Shown one piece after another: positions 17,721 to 27,882 of a stretch of DNA of 64,000 bases. The notes below the pieces were generated by a model, which saw only the letters and a list, made by a program, of their open reading frames with translations, did no database searches and was not told the DNA's origin. Made by a program: the position numbers and the translations under genes. Source of the stretch: Saprospiraceae bacterium (GTDB lineage: Bacteria; Bacteroidota; Bacteroidia; Chitinophagales; Saprospiraceae); the NCBI GenBank assembly GCA_020629035.1, contig JAHDEC010000021.1:1-64000 (forward strand), in the 5' to 3' direction. Each line of letters starts with the position of its first letter. The stretch's first letter is position 1.

Positions 17721-18017
17721 ATGGATAAACAGATTCTAATAAAACCCATTATTTCTGAAAAGTCTGAAAGACTTTCGGATAAATTAGGTCAGTATAGCTT
17801 TGTAGTCAATAAAAAAGCTAACAAAGTAGAAATAAAGAAGGCAGTTCAGGATATGTACAGTGTTAGCGTAATGTCTGTAAACACGATTATCATGCCGGCT
17901 AAAGCGAAAGTTAGAAATACTAAATCTGGCTTAGTTAAAGGAAGAGTAAGCGCTTTTAAGAAAGCAATTGTAACACTATCAGAAGGAGAAGAAATTGATT
18001 TCTTCGGAGATATATAA
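17721..18017 (+). CDS. rplW: 50S ribosomal protein L23
   Basis: L23 (98 residues) sits at the tunnel exit and docks trigger factor and SRP. ILIKPIISEKSERLSDK and YSFVVNKKANKVEIKKAVQDMY are the family signature. Length is normal. It is 11 bp after rplD and 19 bp before rplB. Confidence 0.98.
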   Translation: MDKQILIKPIISEKSERLSDKLGQYSFVVNKKANKVEIKKAVQDMYSVSVMSVNTIIMPAKAKVRNTKSGLVKGRVSAFKKAIVTLSEGEEIDFFGDI

Positions 18018-18036
18018 CAAGTAAAAACAACTAGCA

Positions 18037-18864
18037 ATGGCTGTTAAAAAATATAAACCGATTACACCAGGATCACGTCATCACGTTGGAAATACATTCA
18101 GCGAGATAACTGCATCTAAGCCTGAAAAATCTTTGACAGTAGGTCTTAGAAAGAAAGGTGGAAGAAACAGTAGTGGTAAAATGACAATCCGAAATGTAGG
18201 TGGAGGTCACAAAAGAAGATACCGTATCATCGATTTCAAAAGAAATAAAGATGGTATTGCAGGGGAAATACTAACAGTAGAGTATGATCCAAACAGATCA
18301 AGCTATATTGCTTTAGTCCAGTATGCAGACGGAGAGAAGAGATACATTATTGCTCCAGATAAGATTACAGTAGGAGATAGCATTATGTCAGGAGAAACTG
18401 CTTTACCTTTAGTTGGTCACAGCATGTTCTTAAACAAGATTCCCTTAGGTACATCTATCCATGCTATTGAAATGACTCCAGGTAAGGGAGCTGCTTTAGC
18501 AAGAAGCGCTGGAACTTATGGTGTGGTCATGAGTAGAGAAGGAAAATATGTGGTTGTTAAATTACCTTCTGGTGAAGTAAGAAAAGTGTTGGGAGTTTGT
18601 AAAGCAACTATTGGAACCACAAGTAATCCAGATCATGGCTTAGAAGTTATGGGTAAAGCTGGAAGAAACAGATGGAAAGGTAGAAGACCAAGAGTTAGAG
18701 GTGTAGCGATGAATCCAGTTGATCACCCGATGGGTGGTGGTGAAGGTAGAGCCTCTGGAGGTCACCCACGTTCAAGAACTGGTATTATGGCAAAAGGTCA
18801 GAAAACTAGAAACAACAAGAAGTATTCAACTAAATTGATTATATCTAAACGAAAGTCTAAGTAA
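18037..18864 (+). CDS. rplB: 50S ribosomal protein L2
   Basis: L2 (275 residues) is needed for subunit association and peptidyl transfer. The essential histidine region is visible as [20 protein letters not shown] (about 227-246). The SH3-like and OB-like RNA-binding parts ([18 protein letters not shown]) are intact. Standard length and operon position. Confidence 0.99.
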   Translation: MAVKKYKPITPGSRHHVGNTFSEITASKPEKSLTVGLRKKGGRNSSGKMTIRNVGGGHKRRYRIIDFKRNKDGIAGEILTVEYDPNRSSYIALVQYADGEKRYIIAPDKITVGDSIMSGETALPLVGHSMFLNKIPLGTSIHAIEMTPGKGAALARSAGTYGVVMSREGKYVVVKLPSGEVRKVLGVCKATIGTTSNPDHGLEVMGKAGRNRWKGRRPRVRGVAMNPVDHPMGGGEGRASGGHPRSRTGIMAKGQKTRNNKKYSTKLIISKRKSK

Positions 18865-18881
18865 ACAGGTAGTTTTTAATT

Positions 18882-19145
18882 ATGGCAAGATCAATAAAAA
18901 AAGGACCTTACGTTTATCATAAATTGATAAAAAAGGTTTACGCAGCAAAGGATAGTCAGAAAAAATCTGTGATCAAAACATGGTCTAGATCTTCTATGGT
19001 CATTCCTGATATGGTTGGATTAACCATTGCTGTTCATAATGGAAGAACCTTCGTACCAGTTTACGTGACTGAAACAATGGTTGGACATAAATTAGGTGAA
19101 TTTTCACCAACTAGAACCTACAAAGGTCATAGTGGTAACCGATAA
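18882..19145 (+). CDS. rpsS: 30S ribosomal protein S19
   Basis: S19 (87 residues) forms a head complex with S13. [38 protein letters not shown] and the C-terminal [18 protein letters not shown] are diagnostic. It lies between rplB and rplV with short gaps. Confidence 0.99.
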   Translation: MARSIKKGPYVYHKLIKKVYAAKDSQKKSVIKTWSRSSMVIPDMVGLTIAVHNGRTFVPVYVTETMVGHKLGEFSPTRTYKGHSGNR

Positions 19146-19165
19146 TATATAAACTGATAATTATC

Positions 19166-19558
19166 ATGGAAGCAGTAGCAAAATTGAAAAGTGTCCCGAT
19201 GTCAGCTCGTAAAATGAGATTGGTGGTGGATACGATTCGTGGAAAATCAGTAGAGGATGCATTGAACATCCTTAAGTTTACAAAGAAAGAAGCAGGAGAA
19301 TGGTTGGAAAAACTACTTTTATCTGCCGTAGCAAATTGGGAAAATAAACTCGATATGGCTTATAGTGCTGATGACTATGACTTAGTTGTAAAAACAGCAT
19401 TTGTAGACGAAGGATCTATGCTAAAAAGATTCAGACCAGCTCCACATGGTAGAGCTCACAGAATCAGAAAAAGAATGAATCACGTAACAGTGGTTGTTGA
19501 AAACAGAACTTTGATTGATGAGCCAGTTGAAGTTGAAGAATCTAATTCAGAAGACTAA
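19166..19558 (+). CDS. rplV: 50S ribosomal protein L22
   Basis: L22 (130 residues) contributes the tunnel constriction through a long beta-hairpin. The hairpin motif MLKRFRPAPHGRAHRIRKR is present at about 93-111, with an intact VPMSARKMRLVVDTIRGK N-terminus. A short acidic tail (PVEVEESNSED) extends beyond the usual end. Confidence 0.98.
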   Translation: MEAVAKLKSVPMSARKMRLVVDTIRGKSVEDALNILKFTKKEAGEWLEKLLLSAVANWENKLDMAYSADDYDLVVKTAFVDEGSMLKRFRPAPHGRAHRIRKRMNHVTVVVENRTLIDEPVEVEESNSED

Positions 19559-19568
19559 ATAATAAGGA

Positions 19569-20327
19569 ATGGGTCAAAAGACAAATCCAATAGGTAATCG
19601 TTTAGGAATAATTAAAGGCTGGGATTCTAGCTGGTTCGTAAATAAGGGTTTCGCTGATAATGTAGTGAAAGATGAGAAAATTAGAAACTACATTCATGCA
19701 AGAGTAAACAAAAGCGGTATCGCAAAAGTGGTTATTGAAAGAACACTTAAGCGAATTACAGTAACTGTTCACACTTCAAGACCTGGAATTATTATCGGGA
19801 AAGGTGGGTCAGAAGTAGATAGAATTAGAGAAGAGTTAAAGAAGCTGACTGGAAAAGATATTCAGATTAATATTATCGAGATTAGAAAGCCAGAATTAAA
19901 TGCAGCTATCGTTGCAGAATCTGTTGCTAAGCAAATCGAATCTCGAATGAATTATAGAAGAGCTATTAAGATGGCGATTCAGTCGACGATGAGAGCAGGA
20001 GCAGAAGGGATAAAAGTAAGAATCAGTGGAAGATTAAATGGTGCGGAGATGGCACGTTCTGAGGAGTATAAAGATGGAAGAACTCCATTGCATACTTTTA
20101 GAGCAGACATCGACTATGCACTTAAAGAAGCACTTACAGTTTACGGTTTAATAGGTATTAAGGTGTGGATATGTAAAGGTGAAGTACTTGGTAAAAGAGA
20201 TTTGTCTCCAAATGTTGGATTGAAATCTAAAGGAACTAAAGGAGGAGGAAGAGATAACCGAGGTGGAGGAAGAGGAAGAGGAAGAGACAACCGAGGTGGA
20301 GGAAGAGGAAGAGATAATAGAAGATAG
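19569..20327 (+). CDS. rpsC: 30S ribosomal protein S3 with a Gly/Arg-rich C-terminal tail
   Basis: S3 (252 residues) lies at the mRNA entry site and helps unwind mRNA. The KH domain ([21 protein letters not shown]) and the C-terminal domain ([21 protein letters not shown]) are intact. After about residue 218 there is a low-complexity tail of [11 protein letters not shown]-type repeats, encoded by a 25-bp exact direct repeat (20256-20280 and 20289-20313). Gly/Arg tails on S3 occur in other Bacteroidota and would be expected to bind RNA; that role is inference. Confidence 0.98.
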   Translation: MGQKTNPIGNRLGIIKGWDSSWFVNKGFADNVVKDEKIRNYIHARVNKSGIAKVVIERTLKRITVTVHTSRPGIIIGKGGSEVDRIREELKKLTGKDIQINIIEIRKPELNAAIVAESVAKQIESRMNYRRAIKMAIQSTMRAGAEGIKVRISGRLNGAEMARSEEYKDGRTPLHTFRADIDYALKEALTVYGLIGIKVWICKGEVLGKRDLSPNVGLKSKGTKGGGRDNRGGGRGRGRDNRGGGRGRDNRR

Positions 20328-20342
20328 GAATTAAAAATCAAT

Positions 20343-20350
20343 TAACTTTG
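20343..20350 (+). promoter_or_regulatory. Possible internal -7 box TAACTTTG before rplP
   Basis: TAACTTTG matches TAnnTTTG in the 56-bp rpsC-rplP gap, one of the longest gaps in the S10/spc block. No -33 TTTG was found at the right distance. It may be an internal promoter. Confidence 0.3.
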
Positions 20351-20383
20351 CAAAACTTTTTTTGTAAGTAAATATTCTAGAGC

Positions 20384-20803
20384 ATGTTACAGCCAAAAAG
20401 AACGAAATATAGAAAAATGCAAAAAGGCCGAAATAAAGGTCTTGCTCATAGAGGTAGTACAGTAGCTTTTGGTTCATTTGGACTAAAGTCAGTAGAAGCT
20501 GGGTTTATTACAAATAGAACTATCGAGGCGGCGAGGATTGCATTAACTAGATATATGAAGAGAGAGGGTAAGGTTTGGATTCGAATTTTTCCAGATAAGC
20601 CGATTACTTCCAAGCCTTTAGAGGTAAGGATGGGAAAGGGTAAGGGAGCCTTGGATCACTATGTAGCAGTTGTAAAACCAGGTACAATCATGTTCGAAAT
20701 AGATGGTGTCCCATCTGAAGTTGCACATGAAGCCTTAAGGTTAGCGGCACAAAAAATGCCAGTAGCAACTAAAACGGTAACTAGAAGAGATTATCAAGAG
20801 TAA
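20384..20803 (+). CDS. rplP: 50S ribosomal protein L16
   Basis: L16 (139 residues) binds near the A-site tRNA elbow and the central protuberance. [19 protein letters not shown], the [22 protein letters not shown] core and the [19 protein letters not shown] segment identify it. The length is typical. Confidence 0.99.
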   Translation: MLQPKRTKYRKMQKGRNKGLAHRGSTVAFGSFGLKSVEAGFITNRTIEAARIALTRYMKREGKVWIRIFPDKPITSKPLEVRMGKGKGALDHYVAVVKPGTIMFEIDGVPSEVAHEALRLAAQKMPVATKTVTRRDYQE

Positions 20804-20827
20804 TAATAACTAAGAAATTTTAGCATA

Positions 20828-21088
20828 ATGGCTAGTAAGAAATATTTAGAATTACAGGATTTTACTTCCGAAGAGTTGACAAACGAACTTACGGAAACCT
20901 TAGCTCAGTTCAAGAAAATGAAATTTGAGCATGCCTTAAAAGGCTTGGAAAATCCAATGACATTGAGAGAGGTAAGAAGAGATGTAGCAAGGTTGAGAAC
21001 AGAGGTGAGAAGAAGGGAATTAGCAGCGTTACCAGCAGAGGCTCTTAGTGAAAGATCTAGAATTAGAAATAGAAGAAGAAACAAATAA
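20828..21088 (+). CDS. rpmC: 50S ribosomal protein L29
   Basis: L29 (86 residues) sits by the tunnel exit next to L23. The two-helix core is recognisable from [24 protein letters not shown] and [19 protein letters not shown]. It is 10-20 residues longer than many L29 proteins because of a basic C-terminal tail ([11 protein letters not shown]). rpsQ starts 1 bp after its stop. Confidence 0.97.
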   Translation: MASKKYLELQDFTSEELTNELTETLAQFKKMKFEHALKGLENPMTLREVRRDVARLRTEVRRRELAALPAEALSERSRIRNRRRNK

Positions 21089-21089
21089 C

Positions 21090-21347
21090 ATGGAGTCACA
21101 ATCTTTTAAAAAGCAGCGAGTTGGTGTAGTAACCAGCAACAAAATGGAAAAAACCATTGCTGTAAAGGTAGAGAGAAGGATAAAGCATCCCATTTATGGT
21201 AAATTCATGAAGAAGTCAAAGAAATTTTTGGCTCATGATGAAAAGAATGAAGCTAATGAAGGGGATACTGTAAAAATCATAGAATCAAGACCATTGAGTA
21301 GAAGAAAACGATGGAATTTGGTTGAAATATTAGAAAGAGCTAAGTAA
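21090..21347 (+). CDS. rpsQ: 30S ribosomal protein S17
   Basis: S17 (85 residues) is an early-binding OB-fold protein. [21 protein letters not shown] and [22 protein letters not shown] are diagnostic. The frame stays open upstream to 21048, but that overlaps rpmC and encodes an acidic stretch not found in the family, so the ATG at 21090 (MESQSFKKQ) is the start. Confidence 0.98.
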   Translation: MESQSFKKQRVGVVTSNKMEKTIAVKVERRIKHPIYGKFMKKSKKFLAHDEKNEANEGDTVKIIESRPLSRRKRWNLVEILERAK

Positions 21348-21358
21348 AATTTATTCCG

Positions 21359-21724
21359 ATGATCCAACAGGAAAGTAGATTAAAAGTAGCAGATAACAGC
21401 GGAGCCAAAGAAGTACTTTGTATAAGAGTATTAGGTGGTTCAGGAAGAAGATATGCTTCAATAGGAGATACGATTGTATGTTCTGTAAAAAGTACATCTC
21501 CAGGAGGTGTAAAGAAGGGATCTGTTTCAAAAGCAGTTGTTGTACGAACTAAAAAAGAGATTCGTAGAAAAGATGGTTCTTACATAAGATTTGATGATAA
21601 TGCGGTTGTATTATTAACAGAATCTGAAGAGCCAAGAGGAACTCGTATTTTCGGGCCTGTTGCCAGAGAATTAAGGGATAAAGATTATATGCGTATCATT
21701 TCACTAGCACCAGAAGTACTTTAA
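21359..21724 (+). CDS. rplN: 50S ribosomal protein L14
   Basis: L14 (121 residues) forms an intersubunit bridge with helix 44. [20 protein letters not shown], the [15 protein letters not shown] segment and the [17 protein letters not shown]-terminus are characteristic. It lies 3 bp before rplX. Confidence 0.99.
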   Translation: MIQQESRLKVADNSGAKEVLCIRVLGGSGRRYASIGDTIVCSVKSTSPGGVKKGSVSKAVVVRTKKEIRRKDGSYIRFDDNAVVLLTESEEPRGTRIFGPVARELRDKDYMRIISLAPEVL

Positions 21725-21727
21725 GTT

Positions 21728-22036
21728 ATGAAGATACATGTTAAGAAAGGGGACAAAGTGATTGTATTAGCCGGATCAAGTAAAGGACAGACCGGTGAAG
21801 TTTTAAAGGTATTACCTGCTAAATACAGAGCTATTGTAGAAGGTATAAATTTAAAGAAGAAGCACACTAAACCCACTAATGATAATCCAGGAGGGATAAA
21901 TGACATTGAAGCACCAATTCATATATCTAACCTTGCATTAGTAGATCCTAAATCAGGAGAGGCTACCAGAATTGGACGAAGAGTCGAAGATGGTAAGTTG
22001 GTAAGATATTCAAAAAAATCAGGAGAAAGAATATAA
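21728..22036 (+). CDS. rplX: 50S ribosomal protein L24
   Basis: L24 (102 residues) starts 50S assembly and lies at the tunnel exit. The KOW motif is seen in [22 protein letters not shown], followed by the conserved LKKKHTKP and the [14 protein letters not shown] region. Gaps to both neighbours are 2-3 bp. Confidence 0.98.
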   Translation: MKIHVKKGDKVIVLAGSSKGQTGEVLKVLPAKYRAIVEGINLKKKHTKPTNDNPGGINDIEAPIHISNLALVDPKSGEATRIGRRVEDGKLVRYSKKSGERI

Positions 22037-22038
22037 CT

Positions 22039-22599
22039 ATGAGTTACGTTCCAACGATAAAAAAACACTATCAGGAAGAGGTCATTCCAAAAATGATGGA
22101 GAAGTTCCAATACAAAAGCGTAATGGAAGTTCCGAAATTGACCAAAATCGCTGTAAACAGAGGGGTAGGTGGTGCTACTCAAGATAAGAAATTAGTGGAT
22201 CATGCACTAGAAGAATTGACTATGATAACTGGTCAAAAAGCTGTGCCTACTAAAGCAAGACAATCAATCTCAAACTTTAAGTTAAGAGAAGATGTAGTGA
22301 TTGGTGCTAAGGTAACATTGCGTCACAATATGATGTACGAATTCTTAGATAGGTTTGTAAATGTTGCCCTTCCAAGGGTAAGAGATTTTAGAGGAATTAA
22401 TGATAAAAGTTTTGACGGTAGAGGAAATTACTCTATTGGTATCAAAGAACAAATCATTTTCCCTGAAATTAACCTAGATAAAGTTAACGCAATTACTGGA
22501 TTGGATATAAGTTTTGTAACGACAGCTAAGACAGACGTTGAAGCATTAGAGTTACTAAAACTGTTAGGACTTCCATTCAAAAATCAAAGAAATAATTAA
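22039..22599 (+). CDS. rplE: 50S ribosomal protein L5
   Basis: L5 (186 residues) carries 5S rRNA into the central protuberance. [42 protein letters not shown] and [18 protein letters not shown] match the family along its length. Confidence 0.99.
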   Translation: MSYVPTIKKHYQEEVIPKMMEKFQYKSVMEVPKLTKIAVNRGVGGATQDKKLVDHALEELTMITGQKAVPTKARQSISNFKLREDVVIGAKVTLRHNMMYEFLDRFVNVALPRVRDFRGINDKSFDGRGNYSIGIKEQIIFPEINLDKVNAITGLDISFVTTAKTDVEALELLKLLGLPFKNQRNN

Positions 22600-22604
22600 T
22601 ACCA

Positions 22605-22874
22605 ATGGCTAGAAAATCACTAATAGCAAGAGAAGCCAAGAGACAAAGAATGGTAGAAAAATATGCCGATCTTAGAGCTCAGTTGAAGAAAGAAGGAAGA
22701 TGGGATGAATTGGACAAATTACCTAAAAACTCTTCACCAGTTAGATTGCATAACAGATGCTTATTAACTGGAAGACCTAAAGGTTATATGAGAAAATTCG
22801 GAATTAACAGAGTAACCTTTAGAAAAATGGCACTTGAAGGTAAAATTCCTGGTATAACAAAAGCAAGTTGGTAA
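22605..22874 (+). CDS. rpsN: 30S ribosomal protein S14 (zinc-free long type)
   Basis: S14 (89 residues) belongs to the 30S head. [20 protein letters not shown] and [21 protein letters not shown] are diagnostic. The CxxC pairs of the zinc-binding short form are missing (a single Cys), so this is the zinc-independent type. Confidence 0.98.
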   Translation: MARKSLIAREAKRQRMVEKYADLRAQLKKEGRWDELDKLPKNSSPVRLHNRCLLTGRPKGYMRKFGINRVTFRKMALEGKIPGITKASW

Positions 22875-22891
22875 TCAATTAAATAGTAGAA

Positions 22892-23296
22892 ATGGCAGTA
22901 ACAGATCCAATAGCAGATTATTTAACTAGAATTCGAAACGCCGCATTGGCAAATCATAGAGTTGTAGAGATTCCTGCTTCAAACATGAAAAAGCAATTAA
23001 CCGAGATCCTTTATGATCAAGGTTTTATTAAGAAATATAAATTTGCTGATGATGAAGGAGTTCAAGGCACTATTAAAATTGCATTGAAATACCTTCAAGA
23101 AACTGGAAAACCAGTGATAAGAGATATGCAGCGAATAAGTAAGCCTGGACTTAGAAAATACTCTGGCACGAAAGACATACCGAGAGTAATTAATGGTTTA
23201 GGAATAACAGTTGTCTCGACATCAAAAGGTCTTATGACTGGAAAAGATGCTCAAAGACAGCGTTTAGGTGGCGAATTGATTTGCTACGTATACTAG
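22892..23296 (+). CDS. rpsH: 30S ribosomal protein S8
   Basis: S8 (134 residues) binds the central domain of 16S rRNA and in enterobacteria represses the spc operon. DPIADYLTRIRNAALANH at the N-terminus and INGLGITVVSTSKGLMTGKDA with the closing GGELICYVY are typical. Confidence 0.98.
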   Translation: MAVTDPIADYLTRIRNAALANHRVVEIPASNMKKQLTEILYDQGFIKKYKFADDEGVQGTIKIALKYLQETGKPVIRDMQRISKPGLRKYSGTKDIPRVINGLGITVVSTSKGLMTGKDAQRQRLGGELICYVY

Positions 23297-23321
23297 TAGA
23301 AACATTTAAAAAGTAGATAAA

Positions 23322-23876
23322 ATGTCAAGGATAGGATTATCACCCATAGAAGTAACAAGCGGAGTATCTATTGATATCTCACAAGGAAACTTAGTTACTG
23401 TTAAAGGACCTAAAGGTGAATTAACACAACAAGTACATCCTGAAATGGGTATCAAGATAGAAGATGGTGTTCTCACTGTTTCAAGACCTACTGAGCAAAA
23501 GAGACATAAATCAATGCATGGTCTTTACCGAACATTGATTCATAATATGGTTGTAGGTGTATCCGAGGGATATAAGAAAGAACTTGAATTGATTGGTGTA
23601 GGTTACAGATGCAGCAGCACAGGTAATTTACTTGAATTGGCTTTAGGTTATTCTCACCCTATCTACTTTGCTATTCCTGCTGAAGTTAAATTAACTACAG
23701 CAATGGAAAAAGGACAACCGCCATTAATCACACTTGAGAGCCATGACAAACAACTTATCGGACAGGTTGCAGCTAAGATTAGAGCCTTCCGTAAACCAGA
23801 GCCATATAAAGGTAAAGGTGTTAAGTTCAAAGGTGAAATTTTAAGAAGAAAAGCTGGTAAGACAGCGGCTAAATAA
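23322..23876 (+). CDS. rplF: 50S ribosomal protein L6
   Basis: L6 (184 residues) binds near the sarcin-ricin loop. [20 protein letters not shown], the [12 protein letters not shown] segment and the C-terminal [19 protein letters not shown] are family hallmarks, and both halves of the internally duplicated fold are complete. Confidence 0.98.
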   Translation: MSRIGLSPIEVTSGVSIDISQGNLVTVKGPKGELTQQVHPEMGIKIEDGVLTVSRPTEQKRHKSMHGLYRTLIHNMVVGVSEGYKKELELIGVGYRCSSTGNLLELALGYSHPIYFAIPAEVKLTTAMEKGQPPLITLESHDKQLIGQVAAKIRAFRKPEPYKGKGVKFKGEILRRKAGKTAAK

Positions 23877-23896
23877 TTGATAAAAAGCCTTCGAAA

Positions 23897-24235
23897 ATGA
23901 GTAAGAAACTTACGAAGAGAAGTAAAATAAAATACCGTATCAGAAAATCGCTTTCTGGAAGTAGTGAAAGACCACGCTTAGCAGTATTTAAAAGTAATAA
24001 AAGCATTTATGCTCAATTAATTGACGATGTTCAAGGTCAAACCATAGCAAGCGCAAGCTCTGCAGGTATGAAAGGTACTAAGCTTGAGCAAGCAACATTA
24101 GTAGGTAAAGCTATTGCCGATAAAGCAAAAGCGGCTAATATTGAGAAAGTTGTTTTTGATCGTAGTGGTTATGTTTATCACGGAAGAATTAAATCTTTAG
24201 CAGATGGTGCTAGAGAAGCTGGTATAGTATTTTAA
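23897..24235 (+). CDS. rplR: 50S ribosomal protein L18
   Basis: L18 (112 residues) binds 5S rRNA together with L5. [21 protein letters not shown] and [21 protein letters not shown] are diagnostic, ending in the usual AREAGIVF. Confidence 0.98.
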   Translation: MSKKLTKRSKIKYRIRKSLSGSSERPRLAVFKSNKSIYAQLIDDVQGQTIASASSAGMKGTKLEQATLVGKAIADKAKAANIEKVVFDRSGYVYHGRIKSLADGAREAGIVF

Positions 24236-24247
24236 TAGTTAAGAATT

Positions 24248-24769
24248 ATGAGAAATAAGAATCAAAATAGGATTAATCCCGCTGAAGTTTCTGACATCAA
24301 AGAAAAATTGGTAAAACTAAATAGAGTTGCCAAGGTTACTAAAGGGGGTAGAACATTTAGCTTTTCAGCACTAGTAGTAGTTGGTGATGGAAATGGTTTA
24401 GTTGGTCATGGTCTTGGTAAAGCAAGAGATGTATCTGAATCGATAGCTAAAGCAGTTGACGATGCTAAAAAAAGCATGGTCAAAGTTCCAATTCTTAACG
24501 GAACAATACCACATGAGCAGAAAGGAAAATACGGAGCTGGAAAAGTACTTTTAAAGCCTGCTTCTGATGGTACAGGAGTAATTGCCGGTGGAGCAATGAG
24601 AGCTGTTTTAGAGATTGCAGGAGTACAAAATGTACTTGCTAAGTCTCAAGGATCAGCAAATCCACATAACGTTGTAAAAGCAACGATTAATGCCTTAACA
24701 TTGATGAGAAGTCCAGATAAAGTGGCAAGAGAAAGAGGTATTACTATGAGAAAACTATTTGAAGGATAG
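24248..24769 (+). CDS. rpsE: 30S ribosomal protein S5
   Basis: S5 (173 residues) supports decoding accuracy and mRNA entry. The double-stranded RNA-binding-like N-terminal domain is seen in [20 protein letters not shown] followed by [16 protein letters not shown]. The C-terminal domain ([20 protein letters not shown]) follows. Confidence 0.99.
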   Translation: MRNKNQNRINPAEVSDIKEKLVKLNRVAKVTKGGRTFSFSALVVVGDGNGLVGHGLGKARDVSESIAKAVDDAKKSMVKVPILNGTIPHEQKGKYGAGKVLLKPASDGTGVIAGGAMRAVLEIAGVQNVLAKSQGSANPHNVVKATINALTLMRSPDKVARERGITMRKLFEG

Positions 24770-24787
24770 AATTTAAAGTTCGTTATT

Positions 24788-24967
24788 ATGAAAAAAGCAC
24801 GATTAACCTTAGTAAGAAGTGTTATTGACAGACCGAAATCTCAAAAAGATACGGTAAAAGCCCTGGGTCTGAGAAGAATGCACCACACCATAGAAAAGGA
24901 TGTGAATGCACAAGTATTAGGAATGATCAATAAGGTAAGTCACCTTTTGAAAATTGAAGAACTTTAA
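24788..24967 (+). CDS. rpmD: 50S ribosomal protein L30
   Basis: I found this 59-codon gene by reading the 215-bp space between rpsE and rplO. It runs ATG 24788 to TAA 24965-24967 and encodes a protein beginning MKKARLTLVRSVIDRPKSQK, with KALGLRRMHHTIEKDV in the middle. That is the L30 pattern (GLRRMHHT-type loop) at the family's normal length. It is 18 bp after rpsE and 17 bp before rplO, its standard place in the spc operon. Confidence 0.98.
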   Translation: MKKARLTLVRSVIDRPKSQKDTVKALGLRRMHHTIEKDVNAQVLGMINKVSHLLKIEEL

Positions 24968-24984
24968 TCTTAAGCAATATTACC

Positions 24985-25431
24985 ATGGAATTAAATAATT
25001 TGAGACCAGCAGCTGGTTCTGTAAAAACCAGAAAGAGAGTAGCAAGAGGACAAGGATCAGGAAGAGGTGGAACTTCTACAAGAGGTCATAAAGGTGCAAA
25101 ATCAAGGTCAGGATATAGCAGAAAGCTAAATTTTGAAGGTGGTCAGATGCCACTTCAAATGCGTTTACCAAAAAGAGGTTTTAAAAACCCTAACCGAGTT
25201 GTATTTGTTCCAATGAATGTTGGACAATTAGAAGCAATTAGTGAGAAGCACGGAATTAGCGAATTAAGCACTGCAAAACTTTACGAATTAGGTTACATCA
25301 AGAAAACTGAAAAAGTAAAGATTTTAGGTGATGGCGAATTAACGCGTTCATTAACTGTAAGTGTAAATGCTATTTCCAATAAAGGGAAAGAACTTATCGA
25401 AGCTAAAGGAGGTTCTGTAACCTTGCTATAA
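24985..25431 (+). CDS. rplO: 50S ribosomal protein L15
   Basis: L15 (148 residues) is a late 50S assembly protein with a long glycine/basic N-terminal arm. The arm is seen as LRPAAGSVKTRKRVARGQGS and RGGTSTRGHKGAKSRSGYS. The globular part contains GGQMPLQMRLPKRGFKN. secY begins 9 bp later. Confidence 0.98.
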   Translation: MELNNLRPAAGSVKTRKRVARGQGSGRGGTSTRGHKGAKSRSGYSRKLNFEGGQMPLQMRLPKRGFKNPNRVVFVPMNVGQLEAISEKHGISELSTAKLYELGYIKKTEKVKILGDGELTRSLTVSVNAISNKGKELIEAKGGSVTLL

Positions 25432-25440
25432 TATATTATA

Positions 25441-26802
25441 ATGAAGAAGTTTATAGAGACATTACAAAACATTTGGAAAATAAAAGAACTTAGGCAAAGA
25501 CTTTTGTTCACTATTTTACTTTTAGGGGTATATAGAATAGGTTCATTTATTGTACTACCAGGTGTAAATCCAGAGGCTATTGAAAATAGCATGGGAGCAG
25601 GAAATGCTTCAGATCTTTTGGGATTAATTAATGCCTTTACGGGAGGTGCATTTGGCCAAGCTGCCATTTTTGCTTTAGGTATAATGCCTTATATCACCGC
25701 TTCGATTATTATACAATTATTAGGTTTTGGTGTACCATATTTCCAAAGACTTCAGCAGAAAGAAGGTGAATCTGGAAGAAAGAAAATCACTCAAATAACA
25801 CGTATTTTAACGGTATTAATCACCTTAGTTCAAGGTGGAGGATACTTGTCATATATCGGCACAATGCCAGGTGCAATCTATGAAGGTATGCCGCAATCTG
25901 TATTTTATATTGTGGGTATAATCATACTATCTACCGGTACTATTTTTGCCATGTGGTTAGGTGAAAAGATAACCGATCGTGGGGTAGGGAATGGTATTTC
26001 CTTATTAATCATGGTAGGTATCATTGCTACTTTACCAAAGGTATTTGTTGCTGAATTACAAGCAAAAATTCAAAGTAATCTATTCATGTTTATTATTGAA
26101 TTGCTAGTATTCTTCGGAATTGTGCTTGTTACCATACTTATTATTCAAGGGATTAGAAGAATACCTTTGCAGTTTGCAAAACGAATGGTTGGTAGATCTA
26201 CAGGTAACATTCCAGTGCAAGGTGCTAGAGATTTTATTCCATTAAAAGTGAATGCAGCAGGAGTTATGCCAATCATCTTTGCTCAGGCAATTATGTTCTT
26301 ACCACTTACTATTGCACAATGGTTAGGTAATGATGGTAGTTCTGGATTTTTACAGAGCTTATCGGATTGGAAATCGATTCCATACAACATTGTATTTTTC
26401 TTATTGGTTGTCGTTTTTACTTATGTATATACTGCATTATTAGTAAATCCGCAACAATATGCTGAATACTTAAAAAGACAAAATGCATTCATTCCTGGTA
26501 TAAAGCCTGGAAAGCAAACACAAGATTTTATTGATACACTTACTTCTAGAATTACTTTTCCTGGGTCAATATTTTTGGGACTCATTTCAATCTTCCCGGC
26601 ATTAATTGGTGCTAACTTAGGAGTAAACGATGGTTTCGCCCTGTTTTACGGAGGTACATCATTGCTGATTTTAGTAGGTGTTGTTCTAGATACATTAGAT
26701 CAAATTAATTCTTATTTACTAATGCGTAAATATGATGGTCTAGTTAAATCTGGAAAAATCAAAGGTAAGAGCGGTGTTCAACCGATTGGAGCTGGAATGT
26801 AA
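25441..26802 (+). CDS. secY: Protein translocase subunit SecY
   Basis: SecY (453 residues) is the channel of the Sec translocon in the inner membrane. About ten hydrophobic segments are visible. Characteristic parts are YRIGSFIVLPGVNP near the first TM, the plug region (LINAFTGGAF), QLLGFGVPYFQRLQQKEGESG, and LVNPQQYAEYLKRQNAFIPG before TM9. Most envelope proteins in this window rely on it. Operon position between rplO and map is standard. Confidence 0.99.
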   Translation: MKKFIETLQNIWKIKELRQRLLFTILLLGVYRIGSFIVLPGVNPEAIENSMGAGNASDLLGLINAFTGGAFGQAAIFALGIMPYITASIIIQLLGFGVPYFQRLQQKEGESGRKKITQITRILTVLITLVQGGGYLSYIGTMPGAIYEGMPQSVFYIVGIIILSTGTIFAMWLGEKITDRGVGNGISLLIMVGIIATLPKVFVAELQAKIQSNLFMFIIELLVFFGIVLVTILIIQGIRRIPLQFAKRMVGRSTGNIPVQGARDFIPLKVNAAGVMPIIFAQAIMFLPLTIAQWLGNDGSSGFLQSLSDWKSIPYNIVFFLLVVVFTYVYTALLVNPQQYAEYLKRQNAFIPGIKPGKQTQDFIDTLTSRITFPGSIFLGLISIFPALIGANLGVNDGFALFYGGTSLLILVGVVLDTLDQINSYLLMRKYDGLVKSGKIKGKSGVQPIGAGM

Positions 26803-26820
26803 AAGAACTGCTCTAATTAG

Positions 26821-27633
26821 ATGATTTACCTTAAGTCCCTAGAAGAAATAGAGTTAATTAGGAAAAGCTGTTTGCTGGTAAGTAAAACACTAGCGCATGT
26901 GGCCAGTATATTAAAACCTGGAGTAACAGGAAAATACATTGACCAGCAAGCAGAAACTTTTATACGAGATCACAAAGGGGCAATCCCAGGGTTTAAAGAT
27001 TACAATGGTTTTCCTTCTACCTTATGTATTTCTGCTAATGAAGCAGTAGTACATGGGATACCGACGGAGCAAGAATTTACTGATACGGATATATTGAGTA
27101 TTGATTGCGGAGTTTATTGGAATAGCTTCTATGGGGATTCGGCCTTTACTTTTGCCTTCCCAAATGTAGGAGATGAAGTCATTGACTTGTTACATGCAAC
27201 TAATGATTCCTTGTACTTAGGTATCGAAAAAGTAAAGCCAGAAGCAAGAATAGGTGATGTGAGCAATGCCATTCAGAGCTATATAGAGAAAGAAAAGAAG
27301 TATAGTATTGTTAGGGAGTTAGTAGGGCACGGAATTGGAAGAAATTTGCATGAGTCACCTGAAGTTCCTAATTATGGAAGAAAAGGATTTGGCTCGAAAA
27401 TGAAGAAAGGATTGGTTATTGCAATAGAACCAATGGTGAATATGGGTAAGAAAAATGTCAGACAATCAAAAGACGGTTGGACGATAGTGACAAAAGATGG
27501 GAAACCGTCGGCACATTTTGAACATACAGTTGCAGTTGTCGAAGGTGGAGTAGACATTTTGTCTGACCACACGATTGTTGAAAAAGAAGTGAAAAATAAC
27601 AGTGAAATCAAGACTTTTACGAGAAAAAGTTAG
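26821..27633 (+). CDS. map: Methionine aminopeptidase, type I
   Basis: This 270-residue enzyme removes the initiator methionine from nascent proteins. The five metal ligands are identifiable: Asp and Asp in LSIDCGVYWNSFYGDSAFTF, His in GHGIGRNLHESP, Glu in IAIEPMV and Glu in HFEHTVAV. The substrate-binding His lies in ANEAVVHGIP. It lacks an N-terminal zinc-finger extension, so it is the short type Ia form. Confidence 0.98.
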   Translation: MIYLKSLEEIELIRKSCLLVSKTLAHVASILKPGVTGKYIDQQAETFIRDHKGAIPGFKDYNGFPSTLCISANEAVVHGIPTEQEFTDTDILSIDCGVYWNSFYGDSAFTFAFPNVGDEVIDLLHATNDSLYLGIEKVKPEARIGDVSNAIQSYIEKEKKYSIVRELVGHGIGRNLHESPEVPNYGRKGFGSKMKKGLVIAIEPMVNMGKKNVRQSKDGWTIVTKDGKPSAHFEHTVAVVEGGVDILSDHTIVEKEVKNNSEIKTFTRKS

Positions 27634-27657
27634 ATATTTGCACTCCAATTTAAAATA

Positions 27658-27876
27658 ATGGCTAAACAAGAATTAATAAAATTAGACGGAACGATCGATG
27701 AGGCGTTGTCTAATGCTATGTTTAGAGTGAGATTGGAAAACGATCATTTGATTGTTGCAACCATCTCTGGAAAGATGAGAATGCACTACATTCGAATTCT
27801 TCCTGGTGATAAAGTTGCAGTAGAAATGTCCCCTTATGATTTAACAAGAGGACGAATAACATACAGGTATAAATAA
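27658..27876 (+). CDS. infA: Translation initiation factor IF-1
   Basis: IF-1 (72 residues) is an S1-like OB-fold that blocks the 30S A site during initiation. [20 protein letters not shown], the [17 protein letters not shown] loop and the [13 protein letters not shown] ending are the family pattern at normal length. rpmJ follows after 6 bp. Confidence 0.99.
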   Translation: MAKQELIKLDGTIDEALSNAMFRVRLENDHLIVATISGKMRMHYIRILPGDKVAVEMSPYDLTRGRITYRYK

Positions 27877-27882
27877 ACTGAG

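Noticed and set aside
21048-21089. N-terminal extension of S17 overlapping L29
   Set aside because: The extra residues are just L29 codons in another frame and are not part of the S17 family. The ATG at 21090 fits.
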